A DNA stretch of 64,000 nt, taken from NCBI RefSeq assembly GCF_020882245.1, contig NC_083599.1, positions 2,046,001-2,110,000 of the forward strand, read 5' to 3'. The DNA comes from Rhopalosiphum padi. Lineage: Eukaryota > Arthropoda > Insecta > Hemiptera > Aphididae. Below the pieces are notes generated by a model. It searched no databases and was not told where the DNA came from. It saw only the letters and a program-made list of their open reading frames with translations. Of this stretch, positions 40,514-51,300 are shown piece after piece. Each line of letters starts with the position of its first letter. Positions within the stretch are counted from its first letter, which is position 1. The position numbers were made by a program, and so were the translations under genes.

Positions 40514-42060
40514 ATAATTATCTATTATTCCATAATCACAATGAATTTCTCGTCAAGGTGAAGTTAGTTGCTTTTTAATTCCATCAAATTCATAAAATTA
40601 AACAATAATTGGAATGAATTAACAACCCCAACAGTAGTATACTTTCCTTTTTCCATGTTCTTTATGAATGAAATTTAATACTTTATATTATTATAAAATT
40701 ATCTATTATTCGATAATCACAATGAATTTCTCGTCAAATTGAAGTTAATTGCTTTTTAATTCCATCAAATTCATAAAATTAAACAATAATTGTAATAAAT
40801 TAACAACCCCAAAAGTGGTATACTTTCCTTTTTCTATGTTATTTATTTAAAAAATTATCTATTATTCCATAATCACAATGAATTTCTCGTCAAAGTGAAG
40901 TTAATTGCTTTTTAATTCCATCAAATTCATAAAATTAAACAATAATTGGAATGAATTAACAACCCCAACAGTAGTATACTTTCCTTTTTCTATGTTATTT
41001 ATGAATGAAATTTAATACTTTATATTATTATAAAATTATCTATTATTCGATAATCACAATGAATTTCTCGTCAAGGTGAAGTTAGTTGCTTTTTAATTCC
41101 ATCAAATTCATAAAATTAAACAATAATTGGAATGAATTAACAACCCCAACAGTAGTATACTTTCCTTTTTCCATGTTATTTATGAATGAAATTTAATACT
41201 TTATATTATTATAAAATTATCTATTATTCGATAATCACAATGAATTTCTCGTCAAATTGAAGTTAATTGCTTTTTAATTCCATCAAATTCATAAAATTAA
41301 ACAATAATTGTAATAAATTAACAACCCCAACAGTGGTATACTTTCCTTTTTCTATGTTATTTATTTGAAAAATTATCTATTATTCCATAATCACAATGAA
41401 TTTCTCGTCAAATTGAAGTTAATTGCTTTTTAATTCCATCAAATTCATAAAATTAAACAATAATTGTAATAAATTAACAACCCCAAAAGTGGTATACTTT
41501 CCTTTTTCTATGTTATTTATTTAAAAAATTATCTATTATTCCATAATCACAATGAATTTCTCGTCAAAGTGAAGTTAATTGCTTTTTAATTCCATCAAAT
41601 TCATAAAATTAAACAATAATTGGAATGAATTAACAACCCCAACAGTAGTATACTTTCCTTTTTCTATGTTATTTATGAATGAAATTTAATACTTTATATT
41701 ATTATAAAATTATCTATTATTCGATAATCACAATGAATTTCTCGTCAAAGTGAAGTTAGTTGCTTTTTAATTCCATCAAATTCATAAAATTAAACAATAA
41801 TTGTAATAAATTAACAACCCCAAAAGTGGTATACTTTCCTTTTTCTATGTTATTTATTTAAAAAATTATCTATTATTCCATAATCACAATGAATTTCTCG
41901 TCAAAGTGAAGTTAATTGCTTTTTAATTCCATCAAATTCATAAAATTAAACAATAATTGTAATGAATTATCAACCCCAAAAGTGGTATACTTTCCTTTTT
42001 CTATGTTAGTTATGAATGAAATTTAATAATTTATATTATTAAAAAATTATCTATTGTTCC
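40514..42060. repeat. Tandem array of mixed 156- and 181-bp units
   Basis: Nine units each contain CAACCCCAA preceded by an AATTCATAAAATTAAACAAT block. Anchors fall at 40623, 40804, 40960, 41141, 41322, 41478, 41634, 41815 and 41971, giving spacings of 181, 156, 181, 181, 156, 156, 181 and 156. Long units contain an extra ~25 bp (GAATGAAATTTAATACTTTA) that short units lack. A tenth unit (36992) lies on the other side of piggyBac element 2, so the transposon split an existing array. Confidence 0.92.
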
Positions 42061-42183
42061 AAAGAAATAATATATGTGAAAATAAACCAAAAGATTTAAA
42101 TATACAATAATAAACTATCAGAGAATAAAATAATAATAGAACGCTTAAAAAAATTACATGTACCTATTCAAAGAAACAGTAAT

Positions 42184-42836
42184 GTCCTACTAAGTTATAC
42201 ACACACTTCTACAACAATAATTATGGAATACATAGTAACCTAAAATTAATATGGTTCATTAACTCTAACACAATCTATTAATAACTATAAACTTTAAAAA
42301 AATACTAAATTGATACCTAATTATATATATCATACATCATGATACGTAAAAATAAATCAATTGTATTAATTGAATTGTGCAATCCAAGCAATATTGTATA
42401 GCAAGATCAAAGTATTATAAAAATACAATAGGTATTCTACTTTATGCAATTTACCTAATAGTGAATCTTTGTAACCATAATGTAAATGCTGAACACATAG
42501 TTGGTATTGAAATGTTAACCGCTAAAAGGTGTCAAATCTATTTCTCTTGCCACAGCTAGATATATCATACCTGTAAAAAAAAAATATAAATTTAAAACAT
42601 TGCGAATATGATTGATAGGTTGACAATATGATATGGAAACATTAACAGTTTGCATTACCTATCTTTTCACAGGCTACTATTTAAAGCATTCAAACATCAT
42701 GAAAAATAGTATGATGTAGTGTTATACATACTTGGAGTTCCAAAGTAATACATGAGTTTCACGTGCTTGCAACCAAAACAAAATATGCAGCAACTAGTAG
42801 GAAAGTAACAGATCCGGATACACTGCACGACAAACA
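42184..42836 (-). pseudogene. Partial duplicate of the DMAC1-like gene (3' half)
   Basis: This matches 48280-48932 almost base for base at a constant offset of 6,096. It contains the equivalent of exon 2 (about 42515-42570), the intron, and the 3' two-thirds of exon 1, and breaks off abruptly at about 42836 inside exon 1. It lacks the start codon and shares the frameshift described for the fuller copy. It keeps its intron, so it arose by DNA-level duplication and not retrotransposition. The adjacent 36766/43129 repeats may be part of the same rearrangement. Confidence 0.75.
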
Positions 42837-43128
42837 TATAATTTAATTTAATAATCAATTTCAGATAATAAATAAGGATAATGTATTAATTATTTTTCAT
42901 GACACTCATGCACAATTAACTGTAAGGCCTTTTGCTAATACATAGTTTGTAAAAGCAACAGTTTGCTGTACACATTAGACCTCAACACATTACCTACTAC
43001 AGGACTCTATACAACTATAATTCAGCCACCTACCATTATAAAACTTGAAGCTACATGCATTGTAAGTATTGATTATCATAAGTATTTAGTAAGCAATTTA
43101 AAAATAATTATTATTATTAAGTCCTAGG
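42837..43128. other. AT-rich DNA, nothing recognised
   Basis: No open frame, tandem repeat or TIR is evident between the broken DMAC1-like copy and the dispersed repeat at 43129. Confidence 0.4.
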
Positions 43129-43420
43129 TACCAATTAAAATATGTTTTAGATCTAAAACAGCTACGTTAATTATATCCACAGGGTCCCATGACTCTCTAT
43201 AGATATTTTATATGTAACTGGTCATTCCCTGAAACATGTAACAGAGATAAATTTTTTTAAGTATAAATTCTAAACACCCTAAATATTTTAAACATTATTA
43301 GTAATTGAATGTCTACACCAAGTTTGCAATTAAACAATAATTGTAATGAATTAACAACCCCAACAGTGGTATACTTTCCTTTTTCTATGTTAGTTATAAA
43401 TGAAATTTAATAATTAATAT
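43129..43420. repeat. Dispersed repeat, copy 2 (pairs with 36766-37059)
   Basis: The order of blocks is the same as in copy 1 (TACCAATTAAAATATG, GATCTAAAAC, CAGGGTCCCATGACTC, CACCAAGTTTGCAATTAAAC, CAACCCCAACAGTGG). It contains one unit-like tail of the 156/181-bp family but is not followed by an array. Confidence 0.8.
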
Positions 43421-43607
43421 AATAATACTGATGTAAGATTCTGAGGCGTGTAATGTGATATTAAAATATTTAAATTAATAAATTAATTTTAATTTAATTC
43501 TAATTAAACTATCTTATATTTATTCTATCTTTTTATTAAGTTTGTTATGTTTACCGCTATATTAAGTTTGTGGAGATCATTTTAGTGCAGATCTCTTAAC
43601 CGATAAT

Positions 43608-43762
43608 CAAGGGTGTTGCCAGGGGGGTGAGGGTTCAGATCCCCCCAAATTTTTTCTTGAAATAAGATTGAATATGTTTAAATTACTAATATACTTAAAA
43701 CTTGTATAATATAACATATTTATACTTTAAACCCCCAAAATTTTTTTCTGGCTACAGCCTTG
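43608..43762. mobile_element. Small hAT-like MITE
   Basis: The imperfect TIRs CAAGGGTGTTGCCAG (left) and CAAGGCTGTAGCCAG (right, reverse complement) agree at 13 of 15 positions. The interior has opposed G-rich and C-rich segments (GGGGGG ... CCCCCCAAA, ACCCCCAAAA). Flanking 8-mers CCGATAAT and GCGACAAT agree at 6 of 8, consistent with a decayed hAT-type TSD. It is 155 bp with no ORF. Confidence 0.6.
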
Positions 43763-43792
43763 GCGACAATGGTTATTAATAGTTATTCAAAT

Positions 43793-44263
43793 GAATGATG
43801 AAGACTTTGTTAGCTCAGAAATGTTGGAGAAAAAAACTACTAATCAAAAGGTATCTGTCTCTGGTGACAAAATCAATTAGGTTAGGTTATAGGATGTCCT
43901 ATAGGATCAATTAGGCTACAAGCAAGACAAATTAAATTATGCCGTAATCAACCATTTTCATTGTTAATGAGTACAACCTTATCGGATGAAAACTTTTTAG
44001 ATATAAATATTGAAAAACGTGGTTGTGGTAGAATATCAAATGACATATTATTTCCATGTGAAACCCTACTAATTAAACTATGGCCTAATGGGAAAGAGAT
44101 CAACCAAGCAAAACTTGATGATATTAAGTCAATAATGCATCTCATACCTGCTGATGCTCAAGAATTTTATACACATTTTACAGGAAATGGTATCATTGTA
44201 GAAGATGTTAATGGTTTCAATGAGAATTTAGATTTTGACATAGAAACTAATAATATTGATTAA
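43793..44263 (+). pseudogene. 3' remnant of the same transposase-like family as 44988-46928
   Basis: Bases 43793-43880 encode NDEDFVSSEMLEKKTTNQKV, which parallels QEDFKSTILLEKDITNRKV in the fuller copy. A broken stretch with stops follows. The frame ending at 44263 then contains LWPNGKEIN ... IMHLIPADAQEFYTHF, which parallels LYPNGLAIS ... LLQFIPPIHHEFYKNL at the end of the fuller copy. Only the C-terminal region survives and no start exists. It shows that a related element once sat directly upstream of the present one. Confidence 0.75.
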
Positions 44264-44590
44264 TAATACTTTTTTTAAAATTTTGAATTACACTATTTAA
44301 CTATTTAATTATTATAACTCAGACTGAGATATATTAAATGCTGTTAAGTTTATAATTATTATTTTTATGATACTAAAAAAGGTTGTTGTATTTGTTTTTG
44401 TTTTAAGACTTTTTATTAATTTTGTTGTTACACATATTGTTTTTTAATGAAATAACTCAAAGACTGAGATAAACGTTACTATTTAAGTTTAAGAAATTAT
44501 GTTTGATGAATAAAATTGTTAACTACCAAAGTTAATCACATAAGTGTATTTTATTAAAGATTAAAAAATATGTTATAGCATACATTGAAA

Positions 44591-44877
44591 ACAACCAACT
44601 ATACCACATTTTTACATTAATCATAAAACAACCAACCGACATAAAGCAACCATACCACATTTTTACATTTATCACAAGACAACCAACCACAAATATTAAA
44701 ATAATAGTGAGTATTGATTGTATTAGGAATATATTAGTAAGTCATTAAAATAATAAATACATTCAATTAATAAGATATTTTGGTTTTAAATCATATGAGC
44801 TGTAAACAAATTTAAAAAATATATTTTTCTAAAACATCAATTATATCCATATAGAACATTAGTGGGATGGTTGCTTT
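44591..44877. repeat. Direct and inverted ~45-bp repeats upstream of the transposase-like gene
   Basis: Two direct copies (44591-44637 and 44646-44688) share AACCA-x-TATACCACATTTTT, ACATTWATCA and ACAACCAACC. An inverted partial copy GTGGGATGGTTGCTTT (44862-44877) matches the complement of AAAGCAACCATACCAC (15 of 16). These lie 110-400 bp upstream of the first coding exon and could be subterminal binding sites of the element. Confidence 0.6.
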
Positions 44878-44987
44878 CTGTATAACGCCATTCAATTATT
44901 CGTGTTATCGTAATTAATAATCTAGTTAGTAGTTACCTACATTTTTTTAAGTGTGAGTCCGTTCAAGATTAAAGAGCAACCTTCACA

Positions 44988-46928
44988 ATGTCTAAAGGTA
45001 ATAAAATATTATTGAATGTACTGTTCATAAAAATAATACAATAATGTTAATATTAAAACTTAACAGATCTAAATATTCAATTCACGGATTCCGAAGATGA
45101 ATATTCGTCAACATCATATTATGTGCCATCGAAATCAAATGACACAAGTTCTGAAAGTGAGATTCAAGCTGATGATGTACAAAATGAACCTAGTGATGGC
45201 GAAAACAAAGGCCGGAAAAGACTTAAAAACGAAACCAAATGGAAAAGAAATATAAGAAAATCGTTAAGAAATTCAGGTAAACAATATATTAGCAGTAGGG
45301 GTAAAATAATTCCAGCAAAACAATATAAAGATATTCAGTGCTTATGTAATGAAAAATGTCACGATTTACTTACATTTGATCAAAAAAAAAAAAATTTGAT
45401 TTATACTACTCCTTAGGAAGTCACGATCAACAAACTTCATATCTATGTAATCTCATCAATGTTATTAAAAAAAAAATAAGTTATGTTAAGAATGGTAGTG
45501 ATTCACGTAAAGAGTTTAGTCGTATATATTATTTGCCATTAGAGACGGGCATTACTATAAAAGCATGTAAAGATATTTTTTAAAAATCATTTAACATATC
45601 AGATGGTCGTATTACTAGACTCTAGAGCCTTAGTTGGTAAACTTGAAGGAACTACTCCACCTTCGGATCGCCGTGGTAGAGGAGATGCTGTGAATAAAGT
45701 TCCTATTGATAAAATTTCTGAAGTTAGAGAATTCATTAAGAAATTTCCAACTTCTACATCGCATTACTCTAGAAATGATAATATGAACAAGAACTATTTA
45801 AGTCCTAATTTAAATATTTCTATTATGTACAATTTGTACAAACAAGAAAATAATGAACCAGTTTCTATGTTTACATTTAGAAAAACATTTAACAGAGATT
45901 TTAATTTATCGTTTCATCCACCTGTCTCAGACAGTTGTAAAAGGTGTGACATGTATAAAAACCAAATTAAAGTAGCTCCTGAAAATGAAAAAATACAATT
46001 AAATGCTGACCATGAGTTACACCTTAGAAAAGCAGAATCAGCTCGGAATGGAATGAATAATGATGTAGAATTATGTAAAACTGATCCTAATAAAGTCACT
46101 GTTATAGCTTTTGATCTAATGAAAACTCTCTCTACTCCATCCCTTTCTGTTGGAGTGGCTTATTATAAAAGACAGTTAAGTACATACAATTTAGGTATAC
46201 ATAATTTAACTACGAACGATGCTTATATGTATGTCTGGAATGAATCCATGGCATCACGTGGACCACAAGAAATTGGATCATGCTTGTTACATTTCATAAA
46301 AAACTATGTACATACAGAACAACTTATTATGTATAGTGATCAATGCGGAGGACAAAACCAGAATATAAAAATGGCCTTAATTTGCAATTTTGTAGTTGGC
46401 TCAAATGACTATTTACCCACTGAAATACATCATAAGTTTCTAGTTTCAGGACACTCTTACTTAGCCTGTGATAGGGATATTGGAGTGATTGAAAAAGAAA
46501 AAAGGTATCACTCTGAAATTTATGTACCAAATGACTGGATAAAAGTTATTGAAAGTGCTCGAAAAAAAAATTCGTTTAAGGTTATTCAGATGAGACAAGA
46601 AGATTTCAAATCTACTATATTACTTGAAAAAGATATTACCAATAGAAAAGTTAATGCTGATGGAGAAAAAGTAGAATGGATGAAAATGCAATGGTTGTAC
46701 TTTGTAAAAGATAAACCTTACAAAATGTTTTTTAAATATTCTAATGAGTTTGTTGCATTTATTTCTGTCAATTTTTCCAAACGTTTGATGGCAAAACCAA
46801 AAGAATTAGAACAACTTTATCCCAATGGGCTGGCAATTAGTAATGAAAAATATAATGACCTCATGGAATTATTACAGTTTATTCCTCCAATACATCATGA
46901 ATTCTATAAAAATCTAAAAAAAATATAA
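44988..46928 (+). pseudogene. Damaged transposase-like gene with a D-D-D/E core (superfamily uncertain)
   Basis: Exon 1 is 44988-44997 (ATGTCTAAAG|GTAATA). The acceptor AACAG ends at 45066, and exon 2 from 45067 is in frame. It encodes an acidic start, then a basic block (LRNSGKQYISSRGKIIPAKQ) and Cys pairs CLC/CNEKC. Lesions are a slip in the A13 run (45382-45394), TAA near 45581, and a frame change near 45620. From 45603 the rest is open for 441 codons: TPPSDRRGRG, CKRCDMYKNQI zinc-like pair, D171 (VIAFDLMKTLSTPS), D246 (MYSDQCGGQNQN), then SGHSYLACDRDIGVIE with D290/D292/E297. I read this as an RNase-H-like DDE core. Sola is one candidate superfamily, but I cannot fix it. The same protein type recurs at 60062 and 43793. 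Confidence 0.72.
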
Positions 46929-47461
46929 TATTGTTACTTTTTTAAAAATGTATTTTTTAGACTATTATTAATTTGAACTTTTTTTATGTACTTGGTAATT
47001 CAAAAATATAAGTCATATTTTTATAAGTGTTTTTTAACTATTAATAAGTAATTTTTAAGAATGTTGTGATTTTACAGTTGTAATAAAACTATTAAAAGGC
47101 TGAATTGTTTTTTTTTTCATATTATAATATTAACGGAAGTTATTTTTATTTGTTAGTCATAATTTTTAAAGTTTTTGTTAACTATTAAAAGGCTGAATTG
47201 TTTTTTTTTTTGTTATAAGTCATATTTTTTAAAGTGATACTAAAATTAAGTTACTATTATTTAATTTTAAAAAATATTGTGATTTTATTTTAAAACAATA
47301 AAAAAATATACATTGTTTATTATTTATTAGATACCTATTTGTAATAACATATTATTTTGACAAAAGGTTCAAATTGGATTATATTATTATATATTGTAAT
47401 TATTTTTATTACAATATCAGCTGGCCTAAGAACATGTTTTATGGTAAAATATAACTATGCA
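46929..47461. other. AT-rich flank with a short direct repeat
   Basis: There is no gene. AACTATTAAAAGGCTGAATT followed by GTTTTTTTTT occurs at 47087 and 47180, 93 bp apart, so this is a small tandem duplication with poly(T). It may be the 3' terminal part of the transposase-like element, but no TIR pairs with the left flank. Confidence 0.45.
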
Positions 47462-47686
47462 TGAGCGCAAAAGTGGCCTATCCAACAAAAATTTGGGGAA
47501 TTTTGTATGTTTTGTTCCCAAATAACTCTTAGAATTATGTCTTAGATGTATTAATATTTAATATGAAACAATAGTTAAATTTAATTCGTTTTTAAATATT
47601 GATTTTTTTAATCAAATTTTCAGAGAAATTGAAAACGTGTATTACTCACATTAACCATTTGATGGAATAGGCCACTATTGCACTCA
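47462..47686. mobile_element. MITE with ~25-bp terminal inverted repeats
   Basis: The left end reads TGAGCGCAAAAGTGGCCTAT then CCAAC (47462-). The complement of the right end reads TGAGTGCAATAGTGGCCTAT then TCCATC (to 47686). The interior is AT-rich with no ORF, and length is 225 bp. No clear TSD was found, so the superfamily is open. Confidence 0.65.
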
Positions 47687-47699
47687 ACCCCTCAAATAT

Positions 47700-48279
47700 G
47701 TTTCACATTTCTCTGATGTCTACACAAAATTTTATTTTGCTATTTTTTGCATATTTACGGTTTTTACAGCTATTTTGCTAATTTAAAGTTTTTAGTGCTA
47801 TTTTTGGGTATATTTTCACATAAATACATATTATTGGAGCTATATTGCTAATTTGGAGTTATAAATGCTGTTTATGGGCATATTTTTAAAAACTAAATTT
47901 AGTTAACCTACTAAACAGCTACCTATGAATATGTGAACGAAAACAAATTTTTTTATTTTAAGATGATAAGCATCCGAAATAAACGGCCTTAGACCGTTGT
48001 TATCGTCGATTAAATCAGACAATTTCGTTCGTTTCTGATAACGATAACCTAACCTTAACCTATCGATACCTGCCATCATATTCTATGAAAAACATTAAAA
48101 ATCTGTAAAATTGAATATATCTTAAATTTCATGTTTAAAAAAATTTGTTGAAAATTTTATTTTGCATATTTTCCAATTTTTAGTGCTATTTAAAGCGCTG
48201 ATATTAATGTTTTTATGTGCATATTTAAGCGCTATAAATTAATTTTTTTAGTGCTATAACTTCCGAGCCCTGGACTAAC
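47700..48279. mobile_element. Non-autonomous hAT-like fragment (right end only)
   Basis: Dense motifs of the type GCTATTTTTTGCATATTT and TAGTGCTATT at both sides (47735-47890 and 48160-48260) resemble hAT subterminal repeats. The right end GCTATAACTTCCGAGCCCTG is a plausible hAT terminus. It abuts the DMAC1-like segment at about 48280, where the duplicate at 42184 continues with unrelated sequence. No matching left terminus (CAGGGCTCGG...) was found, so this copy is 5' truncated. Confidence 0.5.
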
Positions 48280-48610
48280 GTCCTACTAAGTTATACACAC
48301 ACTTCTACAACAATAATTATGGAATACATAGTAACCTAAAATTAATATGGTTCATTAACTCTAACACAATCTATTAATAACTATAAACTTTAAAAAAATA
48401 CTAAATTGATACCTAATTATGTATATCATACATCATGATACGTAAAAATAAATCAATTGTATTAATTGAATTGTACAATCCAAGCAATATTGTATAGCAA
48501 GATCAAAGTATTATAAAAATACAATAGGTATTCTACTTTATGCAATTTACCTAATAGTGAATCTTTGTAACCATAATGTAAATGCTGAACACATAGTTGG
48601 TATTGAAATG

Positions 48611-48989
48611 TTAACCGCTAAAAGGTGTCAAATCTATTTCTCTTGCCACAGCTAGATATATCATACCTGTAAAAAAAAAATATAAATTTAAAACATTGCG
48701 AATATGATTGATAGGTTGACAATATGATATGGAAACATTAACAGTTTGCATTACCTATCTTTTCACAGGCTACTATTTAAAGCATTCAAACATCATGAAA
48801 AATAGTATAATGTAGTGTTATACATACTTGGAGTTCCAAAGTAATACATGAGTTTCACGTGCTTGCAACCAAAACAAAATATGCAGCAACTAGTAGGAAA
48901 GTAACAGATCCGGATACTCTGCACGACAAACAACTATCGTCCTTGCTCTGGATGGGATCAGTGTTCAACGCAGCCGCTCCGGCTTTCAT
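48611..48989 (-). pseudogene. DMAC1 (TMEM261, DUF4536)-like gene, two exons, frameshifted
   Basis: On the minus strand the ATG is at 48989-48987. Exon 1 runs to 48828 (donor CCAA|GTATGT), the intron is 48827-48667 (acceptor TTTTTACAG), and exon 2 is 48666-48611 ending TAA. Exon 1 encodes the short Cys motif CLSCRVSG followed by a hydrophobic helix. Exon 2 encodes YLAVAREIDLTPFSG. This order resembles DMAC1, a small inner-mitochondrial-membrane factor for complex I distal membrane-arm assembly. The two parts are not in one frame: the exon 1 frame stops at TGA 48857-48855 (44 codons), while the frame joining exon 2 lies one base off. It may be a pseudogene, or the short ORF may be the product. 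The copy at 42184 has the same shift. Assignment is from motif memory. Confidence 0.55.
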
Positions 48990-49430
48990 GACGAGACTGT
49001 TCTACAATCACCCAGTAATGAATCAAGAAGTTCTCACCATCGAAACGAAAACCTGTAGGAACTGAAAATGGGACCGACACCTATCATAAACGACAGATAA
49101 AATAAACAATAGGCACACTAACACATGTGTTTACTAGACGCGAAATCGACATCTGCGTCGATGGACATTATAAACAGTAAAAATATATTATAACTACATA
49201 CCTATTATTAACGTTACGACGACCGAGACGGTGAATCCCACGGAAAGCGATTGCTGACATTTGCTGTGGGCTCGGAAATGGTGAGAACATAAAATGGACG
49301 TTCAACAGTACGCGATACATACAACAAGCAAGAAGTGAACAAAAGATCGACGCCAGACTGGTGTAGTTGCAGCGCTGTAGAAGTGTACTGTGTAGACAGG
49401 CATTCCAAGCCATCTGTTACATGGTGGGAG
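48990..49430. promoter_or_regulatory. Less AT-rich region upstream of the DMAC1-like gene
   Basis: Base composition rises sharply toward G+C with several CG dinucleotides compared with flanks, as expected of a promoter/5'UTR zone for the minus-strand gene. Overlapping short frames on both strands here have no protein-like pattern. Promoter function is inferred from position and composition only. Confidence 0.35.
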
Positions 49431-49530
49431 TCGGCGGCGGCGGCGGCGGCGGCGGTTACAGTGTTGTCGGCGGTACTGCGGCGGCGGCGGCGGCGGCGGC
49501 GGTTACAGTGTCGTCGGCGGGACTGCGGCG
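49431..49530. repeat. GGC trinucleotide repeats within a two-copy minisatellite
   Basis: Two runs of (GGC)n (about 49432-49455 and 49478-49502) are each followed by GGTTACAGTGTYGTCGGCGG and an ACTGCGGCG stretch. The repeat unit is ~47 bp. It is the most GC-rich point in an otherwise AT-rich window. Frames through it give Gly/Ala runs and are not called as genes. Confidence 0.85.
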
Positions 49531-50137
49531 ACGTTACTATAATATTATTTGGTAATAATTATGTACAAATACGTTCAATTTTTAGTGGTTCTCATTTTGT
49601 TGACTGCTGATCGCACGAAACAAACCGACCGCGTTCTCTGGATCCGTTACGACCATAGAAAATATTATATTATAGTGAGCCAAAACCGTGGTAGTCGTAG
49701 ACCGTAGTACGTCTTTCGGTTACTATTTGGCTTATCGAACGGATGCCGTTGCGGCGTTTCCGTTCGAAGTTTGCCCGTTTCTCGACTGATTTACATTATT
49801 GCACTCATCTCTTTGCCTACTGTAACAAATAGCACTATCAATATGCTACAATAACTGCAAGTTATCGGCGTTACACTATTATTATTATTATTATTAATGC
49901 TATTGTAGTGGGCCAACAACTGGTTGTCGAAATAATATAAGTGCCAAAATATTCCTAAGTGTCGTTTATTAATTTAATTGAAAAATATTCCAAATGTTTT
50001 TTTAATTGAAAATTTTTTTTAAGTCCAAATAATTAAATTCTGACGTAGACTGACGTGAAGGTGCTTGCGCTAACTCTGGTAAATCACGTCTATCGGAGTC
50101 CTCTCCAGGGCCCCCTTATATAGTCAGTGCCCCTCGA
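49531..50137. other. Mixed-composition intergenic DNA
   Basis: No coding frame or TIR pair is evident. A short ATT/TTA microsatellite occurs near 49875-49895. Composition falls from moderately GC-rich back to AT-rich. Confidence 0.4.
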
Positions 50138-50145
50138 CCTACTAC

Positions 50146-51059
50146 CAATGGCGACTCGTGCATATGTGCACTCCCTACAGAAATGAACAATTTGTAGTAT
50201 AATTAATATATTTACAAAATAAATAATTACATATTTTAGTATATTATACATTAACATTACCTATACATCATACATTTTTAATTATTATTAAAATTATTTT
50301 CATAGTTTATTATAATATCGTTATGAACTCGCGATGTTATTATACGGGTATAATATGATCATATGGAGCTTGTGCGACATTGTGAATCATACATAAAAAT
50401 ACCGGTTTCCCTTATAAACTGTAGGTTTAAGAGGGCGTCACACCCGCATGTGTTGTCTCTGTCTTATAAGTGCATAACATGGCAAATTTATGCTCAGCAG
50501 ATCACCTATAGCTCCGTCAGTTTAAAAATTAGAGTGAATCGACCTATTATGAAACTTGATGGTAAGAAAATTATCTGTGTTTGTATGTTGGTTTTTTACG
50601 ATAGTCCAATTTTTTAGAAATTTATGCGTATATAACATAGCGTAAATTAAAAATGCTCATAACTCACTTAAAAACTTAATAATCGTAAAAAAACCAACAT
50701 AAAAATACAGATAATGTTCTCACCATCAAGTTTCATGGTAGGTCAATTAACTCTAATTTTTAAACTAACGGAGCTAAACGTGATCTGCTGAGCATAGATT
50801 TGTTATATTACGTACTTGTAAGACGTACTTGTAACCTAACCTAACATGCGAGTGTTGCGGTCTCTTAATAATATTATACAAGTAATAATATCATCGCGGC
50901 GGCGTGGCGGCTTATGATGTGTGGAGAATTTTGTCGCTCAAATTGGACGGCGACGTGTTTTATTTTGTATTATTTTATCATTTAAATTTTTTGTATGATA
51001 TATTAGTTCTTTAATTTTTTCATCGCACTTCTGTGCTAAACTACTACGAGCCGCCACTG
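50146..51059. mobile_element. Non-autonomous hAT element with 8-bp TSD
   Basis: The left end CAATGGCGACTCGT and the complement of the right end CAGTGGCGGCTCGT match at 12 of 14. The 8-bp TSD CCTACTAC is exact (50138-50145 and 51060-51067). CAGTGGCG-type termini and 8-bp TSDs are typical of hAT. Length is 914 bp, of which 434 bp plus one TTAA is a nested fold-back element, leaving a ~476-bp MITE. No transposase is encoded. Confidence 0.88.
50431..50864. mobile_element. TTAA-flanked fold-back MITE nested in the hAT element
   Basis: Long imperfect inverted repeats (~190 bp each) end GAGGGCGTCACAC on the left and, complemented, GAGACCGCAACAC on the right. Internal blocks also match in inversion (ATGCTCAGCAGATCAC, AGTTTAAAAATTAGAGT, ATGAAACTTGATGGT, ATGTTGGTTTTTT). 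TTAA flanks both ends (50427-50430 and 50865-50868), pointing to mobilisation by a piggyBac- or Kolobok-type transposase. The short frame at 50363-50617 is a by-product of the repeat. Confidence 0.85.
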
Positions 51060-51300
51060 CCTACTACCCATGTCTCTTCTGGCCTATTCCTAAGTGCGTC
51101 ATTCGTTCTCATGCTAATACACGTTTCAGGATGCACGTGCGATGATAAATCCATATCTTATGACATCCGGTGACGCTTGTCCACACGCGGATGGTCAGGC
51201 TCGCTCGAGATTTTCAGAACTCGAAATTAATTAAAAATCATATTCGATTATAGGCTTACAACGCACCGTGGAGTTTTCCTCGCCCATTTTTACTCTAGGT

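Noticed and set aside
42377..42559. 60-codon plus-strand frame and the related 48859-49065 frame
   Set aside because: They run antisense over the exons of the DMAC1-like gene, whose splice sites and motifs lie on the minus strand.
47700..48279. Complete hAT MITE
   Set aside because: Only the right terminus can be recognised; no matching left TIR or TSD was found, so it is listed as a fragment.
49335..49610. Gly/Ala/Arg-rich open frames over the GGC repeats
   Set aside because: They are low-complexity translations of a trinucleotide repeat in two frames, with no start context or conservation signal.
50363..50617. 84-codon open frame
   Set aside because: It crosses the boundary of a TTAA fold-back MITE and is explained by the inverted repeat.
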